Source: Acanthosepion lycidas
Taxonomy: Eukaryota > Mollusca > Cephalopoda > Sepiida > Sepiidae
Assembly: GCA_963932145.1 (NCBI GenBank)
Contig: OZ010571.1
Coordinates: 157,184,318 to 157,248,317 of the forward strand
Length of the DNA: 64,000 nucleotides
Direction: 5' to 3'
In this document: positions 11,946-22,927 of the stretch, one piece after another
How positions within the stretch are numbered: position 1 is the first letter of the stretch
Layout of the letters: each line of letters opens with the position of its first letter
Program-made: the position numbers and the translations under genes
Notes under the pieces: model-generated
The model's database searches: none
Told to the model about the DNA's origin: nothing
What the model saw: only the letters and a program-made list of their open reading frames with translations

Positions 11946-12301
11946 CATTGATTGACTCATTTTTTGAGGCTTTTCAACCCTTTGCAGTTTAGTGTTTGAG
12001 ATAATAATCGTTTAGTCATAGAAATCTTACTTAATTAACCCATTGCTGGGAGAGAAGAGATGGATTCATACCCTTTCCCAAGTGTATTTGCGCGTAAGTG
12101 AATATAACAAAACCGACGAATTCGAACTCGTCTCTCCGAATAACAATTCCTAGCCATTATCCATTACCCCACCCGCACGTCCAAGTTTACACCACCTTAT
12201 ATTCCCAAGCACTCACCCATCTAGGTATTGACGAGGCTCGACGTTGCTTAAATTCGGTGATCGTATAGGAACCGGTGTCTCAAAGTGATGTGGCCGCAAG
12301 C
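11946..12301 (-). mobile_element. SINE-2 copy a: 5S rRNA plus tRNA-like composite SINE
   Basis: Read on the minus strand, 12301-12183 is 5S rRNA-like. It continues into a tRNA-like unit near 12180-12110 with an A-box-like GTGGGGTAATGGATAATGG and the B-box-like GAGTTCGAATTC. A body follows with the motif ACTTACGCGCAAATAC and a tail with GTCAATCAATG near 11946. The same tRNA/body/tail order occurs at 44596-44935 and 57632-58210. A SINE with an internal Pol III promoter, moved by a LINE, is the established interpretation for such structures. The 5S-plus-tRNA pairing is unusual. Confidence 0.75.
12183..12301 (-). rRNA. 5S rRNA-like sequence (119 bp, SINE head or pseudogene)
   Basis: The minus strand keeps the 5S order: a GCGGCCACATCAC-like start, CACCGGTTCC, then GATCACCGAATTTAAGCAACG, GATGGGTGA and TTGGGAATA, ending GGTGGTGTAAACTT. 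Length is about 119 bp, as in animal 5S rRNA. Several substitutions from the usual animal sequence (for example AATTTAAGC instead of AAGTTAAGC), and the lack of a T run at the 3' end, argue that it is a pseudogene or SINE head, not a functional gene. Confidence 0.75.
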
Positions 12302-12343
12302 CAGAGTGATACATTATGCTGACAAGCTACGGACATAATGATC

Positions 12344-12383
<40 letters not shown>
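12344..12383 (+). repeat. (GATA)n microsatellite
   Basis: Ten GATA units. Confidence 0.95.
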
Positions 12384-12386
<3 letters not shown>

Positions 12387-13303
12387 GTGTTAGCTGTAGA
12401 GTAAATGTTTCTCGTTTAATACTTGCAGCCCTATAACTCTAAGTTAGCATGCTCTTCTGAAAAGCCATCTTGATTCTTGTTTCTGCCTGTTCCAACCAAA
12501 CAAGATGCAGTCAATCAGTTGTCAGCGGCAGAGCGATAGTAATCAAGAGAAACGAAAGAAATCTACCCAAGATGAATGAGTCTCGTTCCAAACTCGTGAT
12601 GCTGGTTGGGAGGGGACCTGAAGAATTACTTTTTCGTCATTTCCCTGATTTTATCAGTTTGCTCGACGGCGTGGAGTTCGGTGCTATTTTAATTGGCATG
12701 ATTGAGCTGTTGCCTCTAATCTCGGCAAATCTTTCTCACTTGAACAACTGTGTGCGGTTTGATTTCAGTGTTGCTTGCCAACCAATAGACTGTTATTCTT
12801 TCATTTCAGAGACTGTAGTAGATGTGATAAGCTTGGGCCACACAAACCGCTCCGAAGACTGAAACATTTTGTGTTAAATTAAAAAAAAAACCCCAAAAAC
12901 ATAGACTGATATGTAATCATACAATCCGCAAGTGGAATATATGAACGCAAACAGATTTAATGTTTTGTATCCTTTGATGTGCAATTATTATGCGATAGAA
13001 TATTCAGATAAGTATCCTGATATTAGTTGTTTTGATCAGAGCATTTTTTCCGTACAGTCTTTAGAAAATCATTTAAAAACAAAACTTATGAACAGAATCA
13101 TTTATTTCGTAATTACTTCACTGAGGGTGCTAACGTTCGCCAATCGAATTAGGACAGTTACAAAATCTGAACGATAAAGATTTACAATAAACCTGAAAAC
13201 GTTATTTTCATTAATTCCATTAATTGGTTCTTTGTCTGCAAACAAAGACAAAATATCGAATCAATTTGGATACGATGTGAATTTAGATATAGTGTAATGG
13301 AAA

Positions 13304-13304
<1 letters not shown>
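12384..13304. other. No recognised gene; one unassigned 130-codon open frame
   Basis: A plus-strand open frame runs 12470-12862 from an ATG. Its composition is mixed, with a hydrophobic stretch near residues 70-85, and I recognise no domain. It has no flanking splice or promoter evidence. It may be chance or the antisense of an old element. Confidence 0.3.

Positions 13305-13365
<61 letters not shown>
13305..13365 (+). repeat. (TA)n microsatellite
   Basis: About 60 bp of uninterrupted TA. Confidence 0.95.
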
Positions 13366-13366
<1 letters not shown>

Positions 13367-14160
13367 TAGCAGCATGGCCCGGCGTTGCCCGTACTTGATT
13401 CAAAAATCGTACGACTCATACAGCAATCGCTATTACCTGAATTAAAATATTTTTGCCCTTCCTTGCCTTTAAAGGAGTGTCCTTTGCCATGCTGATGTTG
13501 CTACATGCCTTACTTCTTGTCTATCTCACACTGCGAATTTTTCTAAGCTCTATACTAAACATTAAATCTGTTACGAAAAAACAACTAAACAAAATGAACA
13601 CAAAACTATCAGCTTTAAAAAAGGAATCGTAGCTGGAAAAACCGAATGAAAAAAGAATGTTAACAACAAATACTTTTCCATACCCAAACCAGTTCTGCGG
13701 AATCAGAATCAACGTTGATTTTAAGCAAGCGAATGAGCCAATTGGAGTAAAGTGCCATGCAGATTTAAATTTTTCCCACTTGTGACGAATGTAGCTATCG
13801 ATTTTTTTTGCATGCTAGCATGCTAGTTAACATTCGTGTCAGTCAGTTGTTGGCTCTCACGCTGGCCAATAGAATCTTCCTGCCTATTCGTGGCAGCCAG
13901 CTATAGGCTCTCACTCTGGCCAGTAGAAAATGGCCGCAAACTACATGAAAACTAGCGTAGAAGCATGAAAAAATCGATTATTTCCACTATCGATGGGAGT
14001 TGGGAAATGCAAAGTCGGTCTTGGCCTTCCCGCTAACTTGGAGCATGTGCATGTAAATTTTGGTGCAAATCCGTCGAAAATTGTGGACGTGCATCCGTTA
14101 CACACACGCGCGCGCACACACACACACTCACGCACACACGTCCTGCCTTTTATAGATAGA
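13366..14160 (+). repeat. Unclassified repeat unit with CCCGGCGTTGCCCG motif
   Basis: It starts CTAGCAGCATGGCCCGGCGT right after the TA tract and ends near a TTTTATAGATAGAGATAT motif after a CA/CG tract. Inside, 13840-13930 has two diverged direct copies of a GTCAGTCAGTTG...GGCTCTCACGCTGGCCA-type unit. I know similar CCCGGCGTTGCCCG motifs as dispersed repeats in invertebrates, but assign no class. Confidence 0.4.
14101..14136 (+). repeat. (CA)n with CGCGCG core
   Basis: Alternating purine-pyrimidine tract with a CG-rich interior. Confidence 0.85.
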
Positions 14161-14178
14161 GATATGGGTGTGTGTGTG

Positions 14179-14374
14179 TTTATAAAAGTGGACGTTGAAG
14201 TCAACACCCAGCGGCAATAGTCTGCTACATGCGTAAATGCAATCAGGTATTTAAGCATAAAACAGTCGCCGCTGGCTGTAGACTCTAATGTTGACTTTCA
14301 TATTTAATTAGGCTTTATACGTGATATTGAGCACTATAAGCTATAAATATAGTATATCTTAAAACTATATTTTT

Positions 14375-14411
<37 letters not shown>
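14179..14411 (-). repeat. Family H hairpin copy 1 with (TA)n
   Basis: Arms from TATAAAAGTGGACGTTGAAG (14181) and, inverted, CTAATGTTGACTTTCATATT (14284-14303) enclose a core with GCAATCAGG and AAACAGTCGCC. The flank carries GATATTGAGCAC and AAAACTATATTTTTATCAT before (TA)n at 14379-14411. Read in reverse, this flank matches the preamble of copies at 51291 and 52065. Confidence 0.7.
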
Positions 14412-14413
<2 letters not shown>

Positions 14414-14597
14414 CCTCTGGGGGTTGACTTTAATGTGCAGTTTTACACACACACACATACACACACACACATATATATATTTATATATATATATATATAT
14501 ATATTTATATAAGCACAGTTCGGTTCGAGTTTGAAGAGGACCGACCAAGTTCTTATCAAAAATAATTTTGGCGATGACTTTTTCAGCTCTTTCGGCA

Positions 14598-14641
<44 letters not shown>
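14412..14641 (+). repeat. Family H right-arm fragment and (TA)n/(CA)n tracts
   Basis: GCCTCTGGGGGTTGACTTTA (14413) matches the right arm of family H. ACCGACCAAGTTCTTATC with GATGACTTTTTCAGCTC near 14541-14590 matches the H right end at 52263-52310. TA tracts lie at 14475-14512 and 14601-14641, with a CA tract at 14443-14470. Confidence 0.6.
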
Positions 14642-14643
<2 letters not shown>

Positions 14644-15254
14644 GTATGAAGTCTGAAATCATTTGATCTTCGCGAAGATTAAAGGTATTGATTTACTTTC
14701 CCATATCAAGTCTTTCTTCGATATAATCGTATATTCAGGTAACAAAACAAACATTTTTTTTTATTAAAAGGGAATTTGTGATATAAAAAGAAATGAAACG
14801 CCATCGTTAAGAATTAGCTGAAAAGAAGTAATATGAGTAAAATAGATAGATAATGAGAAACGAAGAAAGAGAGAGAAAGAACACAGAGAGAAAACGAGAA
14901 AGTGAGAGAGACAGACATGTGACTTTTGCTATTTGGTCCATTAGTTTCATTGATGCACTTTCTAAAGAGGGCTTTTGGCAAATGAAAAAGGAAGAAAGAA
15001 AAATGTCTAATGGAGATTTTGATTAATTTCGTGTCTTTTTTTATGAAAATATTTTCGCATTTGTTTATCCACAAAAAGCTGAACGGGTCGCAAGATTTTA
15101 GAAATTACAGAAAAACCGATACACAAAAAATAGGCTACACGCACACGTCACACATCAATACGCATATACGGTGATGTTGTCTGTTTTTTCTGAACATCGT
15201 ATATGTATATATAGATTCATTTTAAATACACCTACAAAGGCAATTATACACGCA
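14642..15254. other. No recognised feature
   Basis: AT-rich with a GA-rich patch at 14860-14920; no homology noticed. Confidence 0.35.
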
Positions 15255-15900
15255 CGCACGCTGTCACACACGAACCCCTTTTCTGTGTATCATGTACCTT
15301 CAGCACGTACGCGATCATGGTTATCCACAACTTCCTTTCTGTTTTCATTTTCAGCAATATTTGTTTCTTTACTATTTTTTCTTTATAGTGCTTCTTACTT
15401 CTGTCGCATGTGTTTCCCCTCAGATCATTCCAGAATATACTTGGACTGAAAGGTGACCTCCTGGCCACCAACTGCAGATCTGCACCACACAGGATGTCAG
15501 TGGCTGCATCGACATTTGAAACGTATGCCTGAGATAAATATATAAACACCGAGCCCAGAGAAGAAAAGGGACAGTCTCTCTCAGACATCATACACGAAAA
15601 TATAAGGTCCAAGTTCGGATGAGGTCTAGGGGCGCGCACACATAAATTATCCGACAGTCCAAAGTTGACTAAAATGTATGAGAGATTCAGTTGTATGTTT
15701 CCATTTGTAATGCAGAACGATAAAACTTAAAATCCATCCAATAGTTCAGAATTGTCTGAAAGGTTTCGCGTTGTTTTTCTCTGCTTCTCATGCCTTCGAT
15801 TTGTCTTGTGAGTATTGATTCTCCAAGTCTTCTTTTCTCATTATGCATCTCCCAAATTTCAGCTTTCTGGTTGTTAGAAACAACTTCTCCTCTTAAATTA
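15255..15900 (-). mobile_element. LINE-A copy 3, two 3' fragments split by other sequence
   Basis: 15255-15345 (minus) encodes the extreme LINE-A C-terminus, with KTERKLWITMIAYVLKVHDT. This matches the DNA at 228-280 around GATCATGGTT and CCACAACTTCC. 15760-15900 carries the preceding tail region, with a TTCTCATTATGCATC-type match to 440-452. The intervening 15350-15755 shows no LINE-A similarity and may be an insertion. Confidence 0.6.
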
Positions 15901-16276
15901 CGGCATCAAGAAACAAATTTATCGACACATGTTACAGATTTTATTTATTCATGTCTAGGTTGACTTTATAGGGAACAAATTTTGATGCTAACTACTGCCT
16001 AGGAGAGTTATTTGTTCTCACTCATCGACTGGATTCTTTGACGGGCATCGTGGCATGGCATTGGATGCCAGTGCTTAGATATTCGACCAAAATATGTGGC
16101 GACTTGACAGACCACAGGATAAACGGTATTCATGCCTTTTCCAAGAGTATTAGTGTGAAGAGAAATTCTAACTTGGTTTATTGCTCTGTGGACCTATATG
16201 AACTTTGTAGGTTTTTGACTTGTCTCACTAAATATATGTACACACACGTTTGTATACATATATCACATTCGATGTT
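15901..16276. other. No recognised feature
   Basis: Sequence between LINE-A copy 3 and SINE-1. An open frame at 16038-16292 has no recognisable domain. Confidence 0.35.
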
Positions 16277-16440
16277 GGGCACCTCGGTGTAATGGTTAGA
16301 AAGCTTGTCTTGCTAGATCAATTATGACTGAGTAGTGAGTTCGATCCTCACTGGGTTCCCCATACTTTTGGCCTTGTGCCACATCTAAGCCGGGCTTAGA
16401 AAATCATTATATCCCATTCGATACACTAGCATATATACCG
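16277..16440 (+). mobile_element. SINE-1 copy a (tRNA-derived)
   Basis: The tRNA-like head starts GGGCACCTCGGTGTAATGG, with A box TGTAATGGTTAG near 16289-16300 and a consensus B box GAGTTCGATCC at 16337-16347. The acceptor-like end CTGGGTTCCCC follows. The body has GGCCTTGTGCCACATCTAAG. A second copy with the same head, B box and body is at 32127-32300. It is a SINE and not a tRNA gene, because the head is diverged and a family body is attached. Confidence 0.85.
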
Positions 16441-16589
16441 GGATATATATATATGTGAGTAGGGCAGTTCTTGGCCTTGTTTTCTTCCCAAATGACCAAA
16501 CGTTGGAATTTGTATGGAATTAATTCTTGGTTTGGCCGAAATCTATTTAACCAAGATGAAACATACGATTATTTATTATAACGCTACTA

Positions 16590-16683
16590 TAATATGCGTA
16601 TTGGTATAACAAACGCAATCATCAGGTCTGACGATCACTTTTAGTCGGAAACAGATTATATATACCTTTAAACTATATTTTCT

Positions 16684-16719
<36 letters not shown>

Positions 16720-16775
16720 AAAAATATAGTTTTCAGACATGTTTTATTCATAGCTTATTGTGCTCAATATCAGGT
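16590..16775. repeat. Family H relic with (TA)n
   Basis: GCAATCATCAGG (16615-16626) and CTGACGATCAC (16628-16638) form a small inverted pair, followed by GGAAACAG. AAACTATATTTTCTATCAT and, inverted after (TA)n 16687-16717, ATGATAAAAATATAGTTT form a second inverted pair. GTGCTCAATATCAG near 16760-16773 is the H preamble. Confidence 0.55.
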
Positions 16776-17310
16776 ATACGGATTCTCTAATCGTAATGCT
16801 ACGGCTACCTGCCATGACGCCTTCAAACGCCTCAGTAGAGTTACCCATGCCTCGCCATTTAGACGGGATGCGGCACAACGTCAGGTACACTCGGGCCGCG
16901 GGTACAAATTTACCTATTTCCTGCAAACACGGGGAGCGAGCACTTTGTTCTCAGCCGGGTCTCTATCCGTAGACAGAGCCACGACTGAGTGACCCTCTGT
17001 CCGCAAGCCAGACAGTGTTGCCTGACTTGAAACGACTAGGTATTTACCCAGTCCCTCTACTGGCATGAGATGTAACACAAGATCGGGATTATTGTGTCCA
17101 CTCGGACCAATGGTCAAAAATTATCCAGACCCCGCAAAAGCGAGAACGAGTACAATATTTTTCTGTTTTTCTCAGCCAAATTTTTGTCCGTAGACGGAGC
17201 TCCGAATAAATCTCTCTCTGCCCGAAGACAGCGACTCCCTGTCTTACCTCTGACCTGGAGCTCTTTATACTAGTGGACTTGTTCACATAGTCACTGGGAG
17301 TGTACCATTT
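16776..17310 (-). repeat. Ty3/gypsy 3' LTR (left copy)
   Basis: On the minus strand it starts TGGTACACTCCCAGTGACTA just after a purine-rich tract. It ends near 16776, where GATTCTCTAATCGTAATGC and CTACCTGCCATGACG correspond to GATTCTG...TAATGC and CTACTTGCCATAACG at 21400-21425 in the 5' LTR remnant. The last few tens of bases are missing where family H sequence abuts. GC content is higher than in the neighbourhood. Confidence 0.65.
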
Positions 17311-17330
17311 TCTCCACAGCAACCCCGCTT
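17311..17330 (-). promoter_or_regulatory. Polypurine tract of the Ty3/gypsy element
   Basis: Minus strand GGGGTTGCTGTGGAGAAAA lies immediately upstream of the LTR start, as expected for plus-strand priming. Confidence 0.5.
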
Positions 17331-17339
17331 TTAAGATTT

Positions 17340-18400
17340 ATACTTTTATAAAATACTTTATTTTTTTTATATTTAGTATTAGTATCTACTCCTCTTTCCA
17401 GAGAGTTCGCCAACGTACTTGACTTTGTAGCGTTTTCATCACGGATCTGTTTCCAGTTTTTCAGTACACTTTCTTTTTCTAGAACTTTTTCTTGTAGGTT
17501 CCACTGATTGTTGTGGTGATGGCACATCGAAAACATTATAGAGCATTTTTATTGGTTCTTCCAGTATTTCAGGTCTGTTCATCACTGAACTTTTTGGTTC
17601 AGCTGATTATGGTGCCTCTTATGTTTAAATCTTTTCCCTTTCACCATGTAAATCAACTTCCCGATTCTTGCTGATATTATGCCGTATTCCCACGTTTGCC
17701 AAGAACACTTTATCGCTGATATTGGAACTTTTGCTGTCGCTTTTGTTAATTGTTCGTGTTTTTCCACTTGGTAATAACTTGTCGAATAATGATTTTGCCC
17801 TTCTGGTAAACACTAATTCCGCCGGCGACATGCCTGATGGTGTATTGGGGTTAGGTGTTACCCGGTGAACTGTCAGAAAATCTTGAAGTGTTTCCTTATT
17901 TACTTTCTCAAGACTTGCTTTCTTCAACGCACCTTTGAACGTTCCTAAACTATCTTGTTTCTTAGAACTTGTCCAATGGAGAACATCTTATAAAAGTCTT
18001 GGAATTCTTTGCGTGTGGATTGCGTTCCATTATCCGACACTATGGTATATAGTATGTCACTCGCAAACAGTTCATGCAAGAAATTTACTGTCACTGAGGA
18101 TGTTGGATTTTAAGTGAAACTATAAACTACCACAAGATAATATGATCCATTGATAGGACCTGAAAAATTTATATGCAGTCTTGACCATGGCGTGTCTGTC
18201 TTTCGTCAAGATATGTAGTTTTGCTGCTGGAGCCCAACCTCTACATACTTTCGCTATTATTTCAATATCTTGGTCCATTCCAGTCCAATAAACAACACTT
18301 CTCATCTTAGATTTCATTCTAGAAATACCAGGATGTCCGCAATAAAAATCCTTTAATGTTTGTTTATGTAACACACTTGGTATTACAATTCTTTAACTTA
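17340..18400 (-). pseudogene. Ty3/gypsy integrase remnant
   Basis: From 18374 the frame begins with the H2C2 zinc-binding part: LHKQTLKDFYCGHPGISR, then a C-x-x-(W/C) site that has lost its second cysteine (KVCRGWAPAAK). The catalytic core follows in broken frames around 18200-17990, with a TIVSDNGTQ-type stretch near 18030-18060. 17927-17625 contains VTPNPNTPSGMSPAELVF, the region after the third acidic residue. The C-terminal chromodomain-free tail ends near 17360. Several frame changes and stops are present. Confidence 0.8.
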
Positions 18401-18516
18401 CATTACATTACTACACCTTTGCATATCGAATATGCGTCTAAGTTTGAATTTCGTTCTTTCTTTCTTTCTTTCAATTGATTTTTTATTTTCGCAGTAAAGA
18501 TATCATTTTTCGTCTT

Positions 18517-19120
18517 TTATTTTATTTTATTCAAGGTCACTGGTAATTCTCGTATTACGTTGCATAAAATATATTTTTTTATTTCCATTTCACTTTTAAA
18601 TGCTGCGAAGACCGTGTCCTCAAATGGTTCCATATTTTTAGGTATTAATCTAGATAATCCATCCGCATGTCTTAATGTTTTAGACGGTTGGTAGTCCATC
18701 GTAAAATCACAGTTTAACAGGATATACCAGCGTTGTAGTCTATTATTTGCATGAGTCGATATAACTTTCTTTGAACCTATATATTGTTAATAGATGTCCG
18801 TAGTCTGTTTGCAATGTGAAATTTCTTTCATGAATAAATTTATGAAATTTCTTTACATCGAATATAACTGCTAGAGACTTTTTCTATCTGGCTGTAATTT
18901 TTGTCTGTTGGTAGAAGCGAGCGTGAAGCATGAGCGAAGGCTTTCATTTTATCGCCATCGTATTTGTGCTAAAATTACTGCTCTAATACTGGACTCACTA
19001 GCATCTGACGCCACTACAATTTCTGTTTTTGGATCGCAGTGTGCTAATGATAAATCTGACGTAAGATTTTTTTATTTTCTCATGCCAATTTTACTTTTTT
19101 TTTTAAGTAATTCGAGCCTT
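18517..19120 (-). pseudogene. Ty3/gypsy RNase H remnant
   Basis: The minus strand near 19040-18990 reads EIVVASDASE, the catalytic SDAS motif. Later comes FHKFIHERNFTLQTDYGHLL (about 18850-18790), and the domain ends MDYQPSKTLRHADGLSRLIP at 18699-18640, where HADGLSR is the terminal signature. Frameshifts occur between these blocks. It lies between RT and integrase, as in Ty3/gypsy. Confidence 0.8.
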
Positions 19121-19129
19121 TAACTTATG

Positions 19130-19830
19130 CATATTATGTACATAAATATGTTAGTAATTAGCCAGTCCATAGAAAAGCTTGTAAAGTAGTTACATTTGTT
19201 AGTGATAGCATATTTTTAATTGCAGTTGCCCTCGATGAATCTGGTTGACGACCATTTTTATCAATAATTTAACCAAGGTATTTAATTTTTGGCAAAAAAC
19301 AATTCGCATTTTCCTTCACTGAGCTTAAATCCGTATTCTCTTAGTTTTTCCAAAATAGTTTTCTCTTGCCCAACATGTTCTTTTGATTAAAATTTCGTCC
19401 AGATACACCACTGTAAAGTCGCAATTCGCAAGCATGGTATCCATAGCTTGTTGAAAAATTACTGGTGCCACCTTTATACCAAAAGGAAGTAGGTTACACT
19501 TATATAATCCTCTGTGCGTATGTATGGTCGTTAATTCTGAAGATTTATTTTCAATTTGAATTTGTAAATATGCTTCAGAGAGATCCACCTTTAAAAATAT
19601 TCTTCCACTGTTTAACTTCGAAAAAAATAATCTGGATTTGGTAATGGGTAGTTATGTATTTCTAAAGAATTGTTTAATCCTGTCGAGAATTCCACGCAAA
19701 CCTGAATTTTATTATTTCTTTTCTTTACATACACCACTGGTGCAGCCCATTTTGAATGGTTAATTTTTTCTATTACACCAATTATTTCGAGTCTATTCAA
19801 CTCTCAATTAACTTGTTCTAATGCTGCGAA
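19130..19830 (-). pseudogene. Ty3/gypsy reverse transcriptase remnant
   Basis: 19800-19612 covers the RT N-terminus: IIGVIEKINHSKWAAPVVYV, then a decayed VCVEFSTGLN where a VDFR...-type motif is usual. 19588-19325 covers MDLSEAYLQIQ (motif A aspartate), LLPFGIKVAPVIFQQAMD (motif B) and VVYLDEILI. In the last, the second aspartate of the expected YLDD motif is replaced by glutamate, a catalytic loss. The connection region continues to about 19130 in other frames. Confidence 0.85.
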
Positions 19831-20228
19831 TGGTACGCTCCGTTTCGGTTGAAATATTGGCATCGAACATTTTTTACTTGAAAATCCGCCTTGAACACCG
19901 ACCCAGTTGATTTGACAGAACATCTGGAAAACATTTTTTTAATTCTACCTCAGATTTTCTCTCTGACTTTTTAAATTGGTCACTTGTTCACTTATGTTTT
20001 TACAATAAAGTTTTATTGGCAAATCCCAAAGTTCAAACAGTCCGTTCCGAATAAATTCGTAGCAGTTTTTAATAAATAAGCTTTAGTTTTTACATGCTTA
20101 TTACGAAAAAACACATTGCATATTAATCTTTAAAAAAAAATTTCTCACCAGAAACTGAAATCGCAAGTTTGATGTGTTTTCATTGTTTATTGTCCAGTAG
20201 AATTTTCACACCTATATTGTTTTCACAT

Positions 20229-21166
20229 TCACAAATTTCCTTTTGTTTTTTGTGGCCATTTTTCCGTCGTAGTGTTGTGCACGAATTTCTTTCTGTGAGA
20301 ATTTTTTCTTGGTTTGGTTTTGCAGTCTGACTTTATATGTGCTCGTTTATCACACTTGTAACATTCTGCATTTTTAAATGGACAGTCTTTTCCAAGATGT
20401 AATTTACCACATCTGAAACAAGGATTTTTTCTTCTTTTTGTACATTTATCCTTTGCTTGTACCAATGCATATTCTTTTTCTGAATTTCTCCAGCATCTTG
20501 TTTCAGACTTAGTGGATAATTGCCAGACAATTCTATTTCTTGCAGTGTAATATTATTGTTTTGTTTAATTTTTGTTAAAATTTTCGCTCGTATTTCAGCA
20601 TCATTTTTAGCTATTAAACTTTGCACGAAAATTATTCCTTTGAACATATCTGGAGTCATTTCTTTATTCTAAACTTTTCATATGCTTTATTGACGATACC
20701 AGCATAGTTGACAGTGTCTCCGTCCTCTTTTTTGGTTATATTCAAGCACCTCCATCGAGCATTAAGTAGAGAGCTCTTGTCACTAAAGATTTTTGTCAGA
20801 ATCTGTACAATGTCTTCAAACCTGATTTCACCTGGTTTTCTCGCTAAAATGTAATTACAGCATTTTTCATAAATTATCGGAGTTATTTTCCTCAACAACA
20901 ATCTCGTTTTTTCCTCATCTTCCCAGCCGCTGCATTCCTGACTGAATATTTGTTCATATCTACGAAAATATGCAGAAAAAGTCAGTCCCTCATCAGGATT
21001 GTATATAAATTCTCTGTTATGTTGTTTTGGACAGCATTTTTGTTTTCAGCATTCTATCCAACAACTCCTGTTGCTGTTTTTGTAGTTCTAGCAACTGTTA
21101 ATTTTGGTGTTTATGCTGTTTCTGTTGTTGTTGAATTTCTAATATAGATGCCAAAATTTTCTCCAT
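20229..21166 (-). pseudogene. Ty3/gypsy gag remnant with two CCHC knuckles
   Basis: The likely start ATG is at 21166, reading MEKILASILEIQQQQKQ, a glutamine-rich coiled-coil beginning. 20901-20656 is capsid-like, with ITPIIYEKCCNYILARKPG. 20465-20229 is nucleocapsid with two zinc knuckles: CFRCGKLHLGKDC (one residue short of the usual CX2CX4HX4C) and CYKCDKRAHIKSDC. Frameshifts separate capsid and nucleocapsid. A protease domain is expected at 20220-19840, but its DTG motif is not recognisable. Confidence 0.75.
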
Positions 21167-21324
21167 ATTCGCAAGAATATATTTTTTTAATCAACGTGGC
21201 TGAAATTATGGAACTCCAATTACAAATCGTATGAGTTTCCAGAATCATCGATACAACGGTTATAAATCGTAAGAGTTCCGTATTCTTCGTCACAACGGTT
21301 ATAGATCCTAAATTCCGTATGCCT

Positions 21325-21336
21325 CGTCGCCAGTAT
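21325..21336 (-). promoter_or_regulatory. Primer-binding-site-like sequence
   Basis: Minus strand TGGCGACGAGG directly follows the 5' LTR 3' half and precedes gag by about 160 bp. This motif is common at this place in invertebrate Ty3/gypsy elements. Confidence 0.5.
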
Positions 21337-21540
21337 TTTATGGCTATTGGTATAACTCACTCTTACTTATACAACGCATTTCGTATAATGATTCTGTATA
21401 TATAATGCTTCGCCTACTTGCCATAACGTCTGTATTAGTTCGTCTGAAGACTGTATATTTACTATCCATAAAATGAACAATTGTGACACAATGCCGAAGG
21501 GGAAGTAGGATAGGCCTGGTCATCAATAACTATCCCAGAC
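21337..21540 (-). repeat. 5' LTR remnant (3' half)
   Basis: GATTCTGTATATATAATGC and CGCCTACTTGCCATAACG at about 21390-21428 align with the left LTR at 16785-16830. The rest is too diverged or interrupted to align by eye. Confidence 0.45.
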
Positions 21541-22927
21541 CCTAGTTAATAAGACTCACGATCCATTCATTCACTCATTCACCACAAAAACTCACCCATC
21601 ACCATTAAATCCTACATGTATCTCAATACCACATATTCACAGGGAACATGCAAAAAAACCCGTGATGTAAAAATCTCACAGTTCATAAATGTTTCTTTTT
21701 TTTGCAAAAAATACAAAAAGATACAAACTAAAACATAACATATGTTAGTAGGGTCCATCCCTCCGTTGTATTGCTGCCTATAGACAAAATCAAGAAGCAC
21801 ACTCACTAATGGAAGAGAAGGGAAAATTAAATGGCAGAGTGGGAAAATCGAAGACTGGCCCCCTCAACGAACTCACGATACAATGGTCTACGAGGGCGTG
21901 AAAGATCACTGGGCATAGGAATGACCTTCAAGGCCGCCCCACACTCGGAGGAAATTCGATTGATTCCGGAGCTTAGGACAGGGCTCAGCCCCAAAATTGG
22001 AGAAGTGATGGTAAGGCTAGGGAAGGCGTCCCTTACACTCCCTTCAAAAATCGAGTCCTCTGTCAAAGTGCGGCGTAGGAAAGCCAACCTTGAAGCGCGT
22101 CGATGGCACATGTACGGCATTCACCAGCCCAATGACCTCCCTACAGACCTGATGCGTGTGACTACCCCACTGTAAGTGATCTGGGATTGCAAAGGAAATA
22201 TTTGTCGCAGATTACTTCCAGACTCGAACATCGGGGGCAGAAAGAAATGCCGAAAACTCGATTCACAGGTACTATCTCACGAATCCCAATGAAAGTAACC
22301 AGTCAGAAAAATAACTCACTCTCCAACAAACGCGGTAGTCAGAATACCCGAATCGTCTCTCCGATTCGAGAAACTAACTACTTTTATCGGCCGAGCATCT
22401 GGGAGAGGACGCTCAATTTTTGCATATCAAAATACTTTCACAGCGACCCCAGCAACGGACTTGTTTTTTAATTTAAATATTGCGTCTTCAGCATGTCATG
22501 CGGAATACGTGCCCTTTTTTGGGGGGTAAGTAATTTTCTTTTTCGCCACATCTTCCGTCGTAGTATACGTGCGACGCGCTGTCACTTGGTTTGACGAGGT
22601 AAGTCTCCGTTTTCTTCGCTATACCCACAAGAGGATGGACAATAAGACTTCGCGCGCCTTCATTCGGTCCTTACAGAGAGAGGAAGTACAGACAATCGAT
22701 AAAGGAATTCGATAAATGATCAGTGGAAAGACGTAAGTGGTACACGCCTCAGTTCTACACTTTACAAACCGTCGAAGCCAAGTTTGGACCGCCCTTCCGA
22801 CTTTTGACTGTATTACGGACCAGTTCTTCTTCAGCTGGAGATCTGGCCCGAACCACATTTTGAGAATGCGGACCAGCCGGTGTGTCCAACTAAAAGGCCC
22901 CGGAAGCACGACCTACCTACAGGCACA

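Noticed and set aside
12183-12301. Functional 5S rRNA gene
   Set aside because: Substitutions in conserved positions, no 3' T run, and direct fusion to a SINE unit point to a SINE head or pseudogene.
16277-16360. Functional tRNA gene
   Set aside because: A and B boxes are present, but the cloverleaf is diverged and a SINE body shared with 32127-32300 follows.
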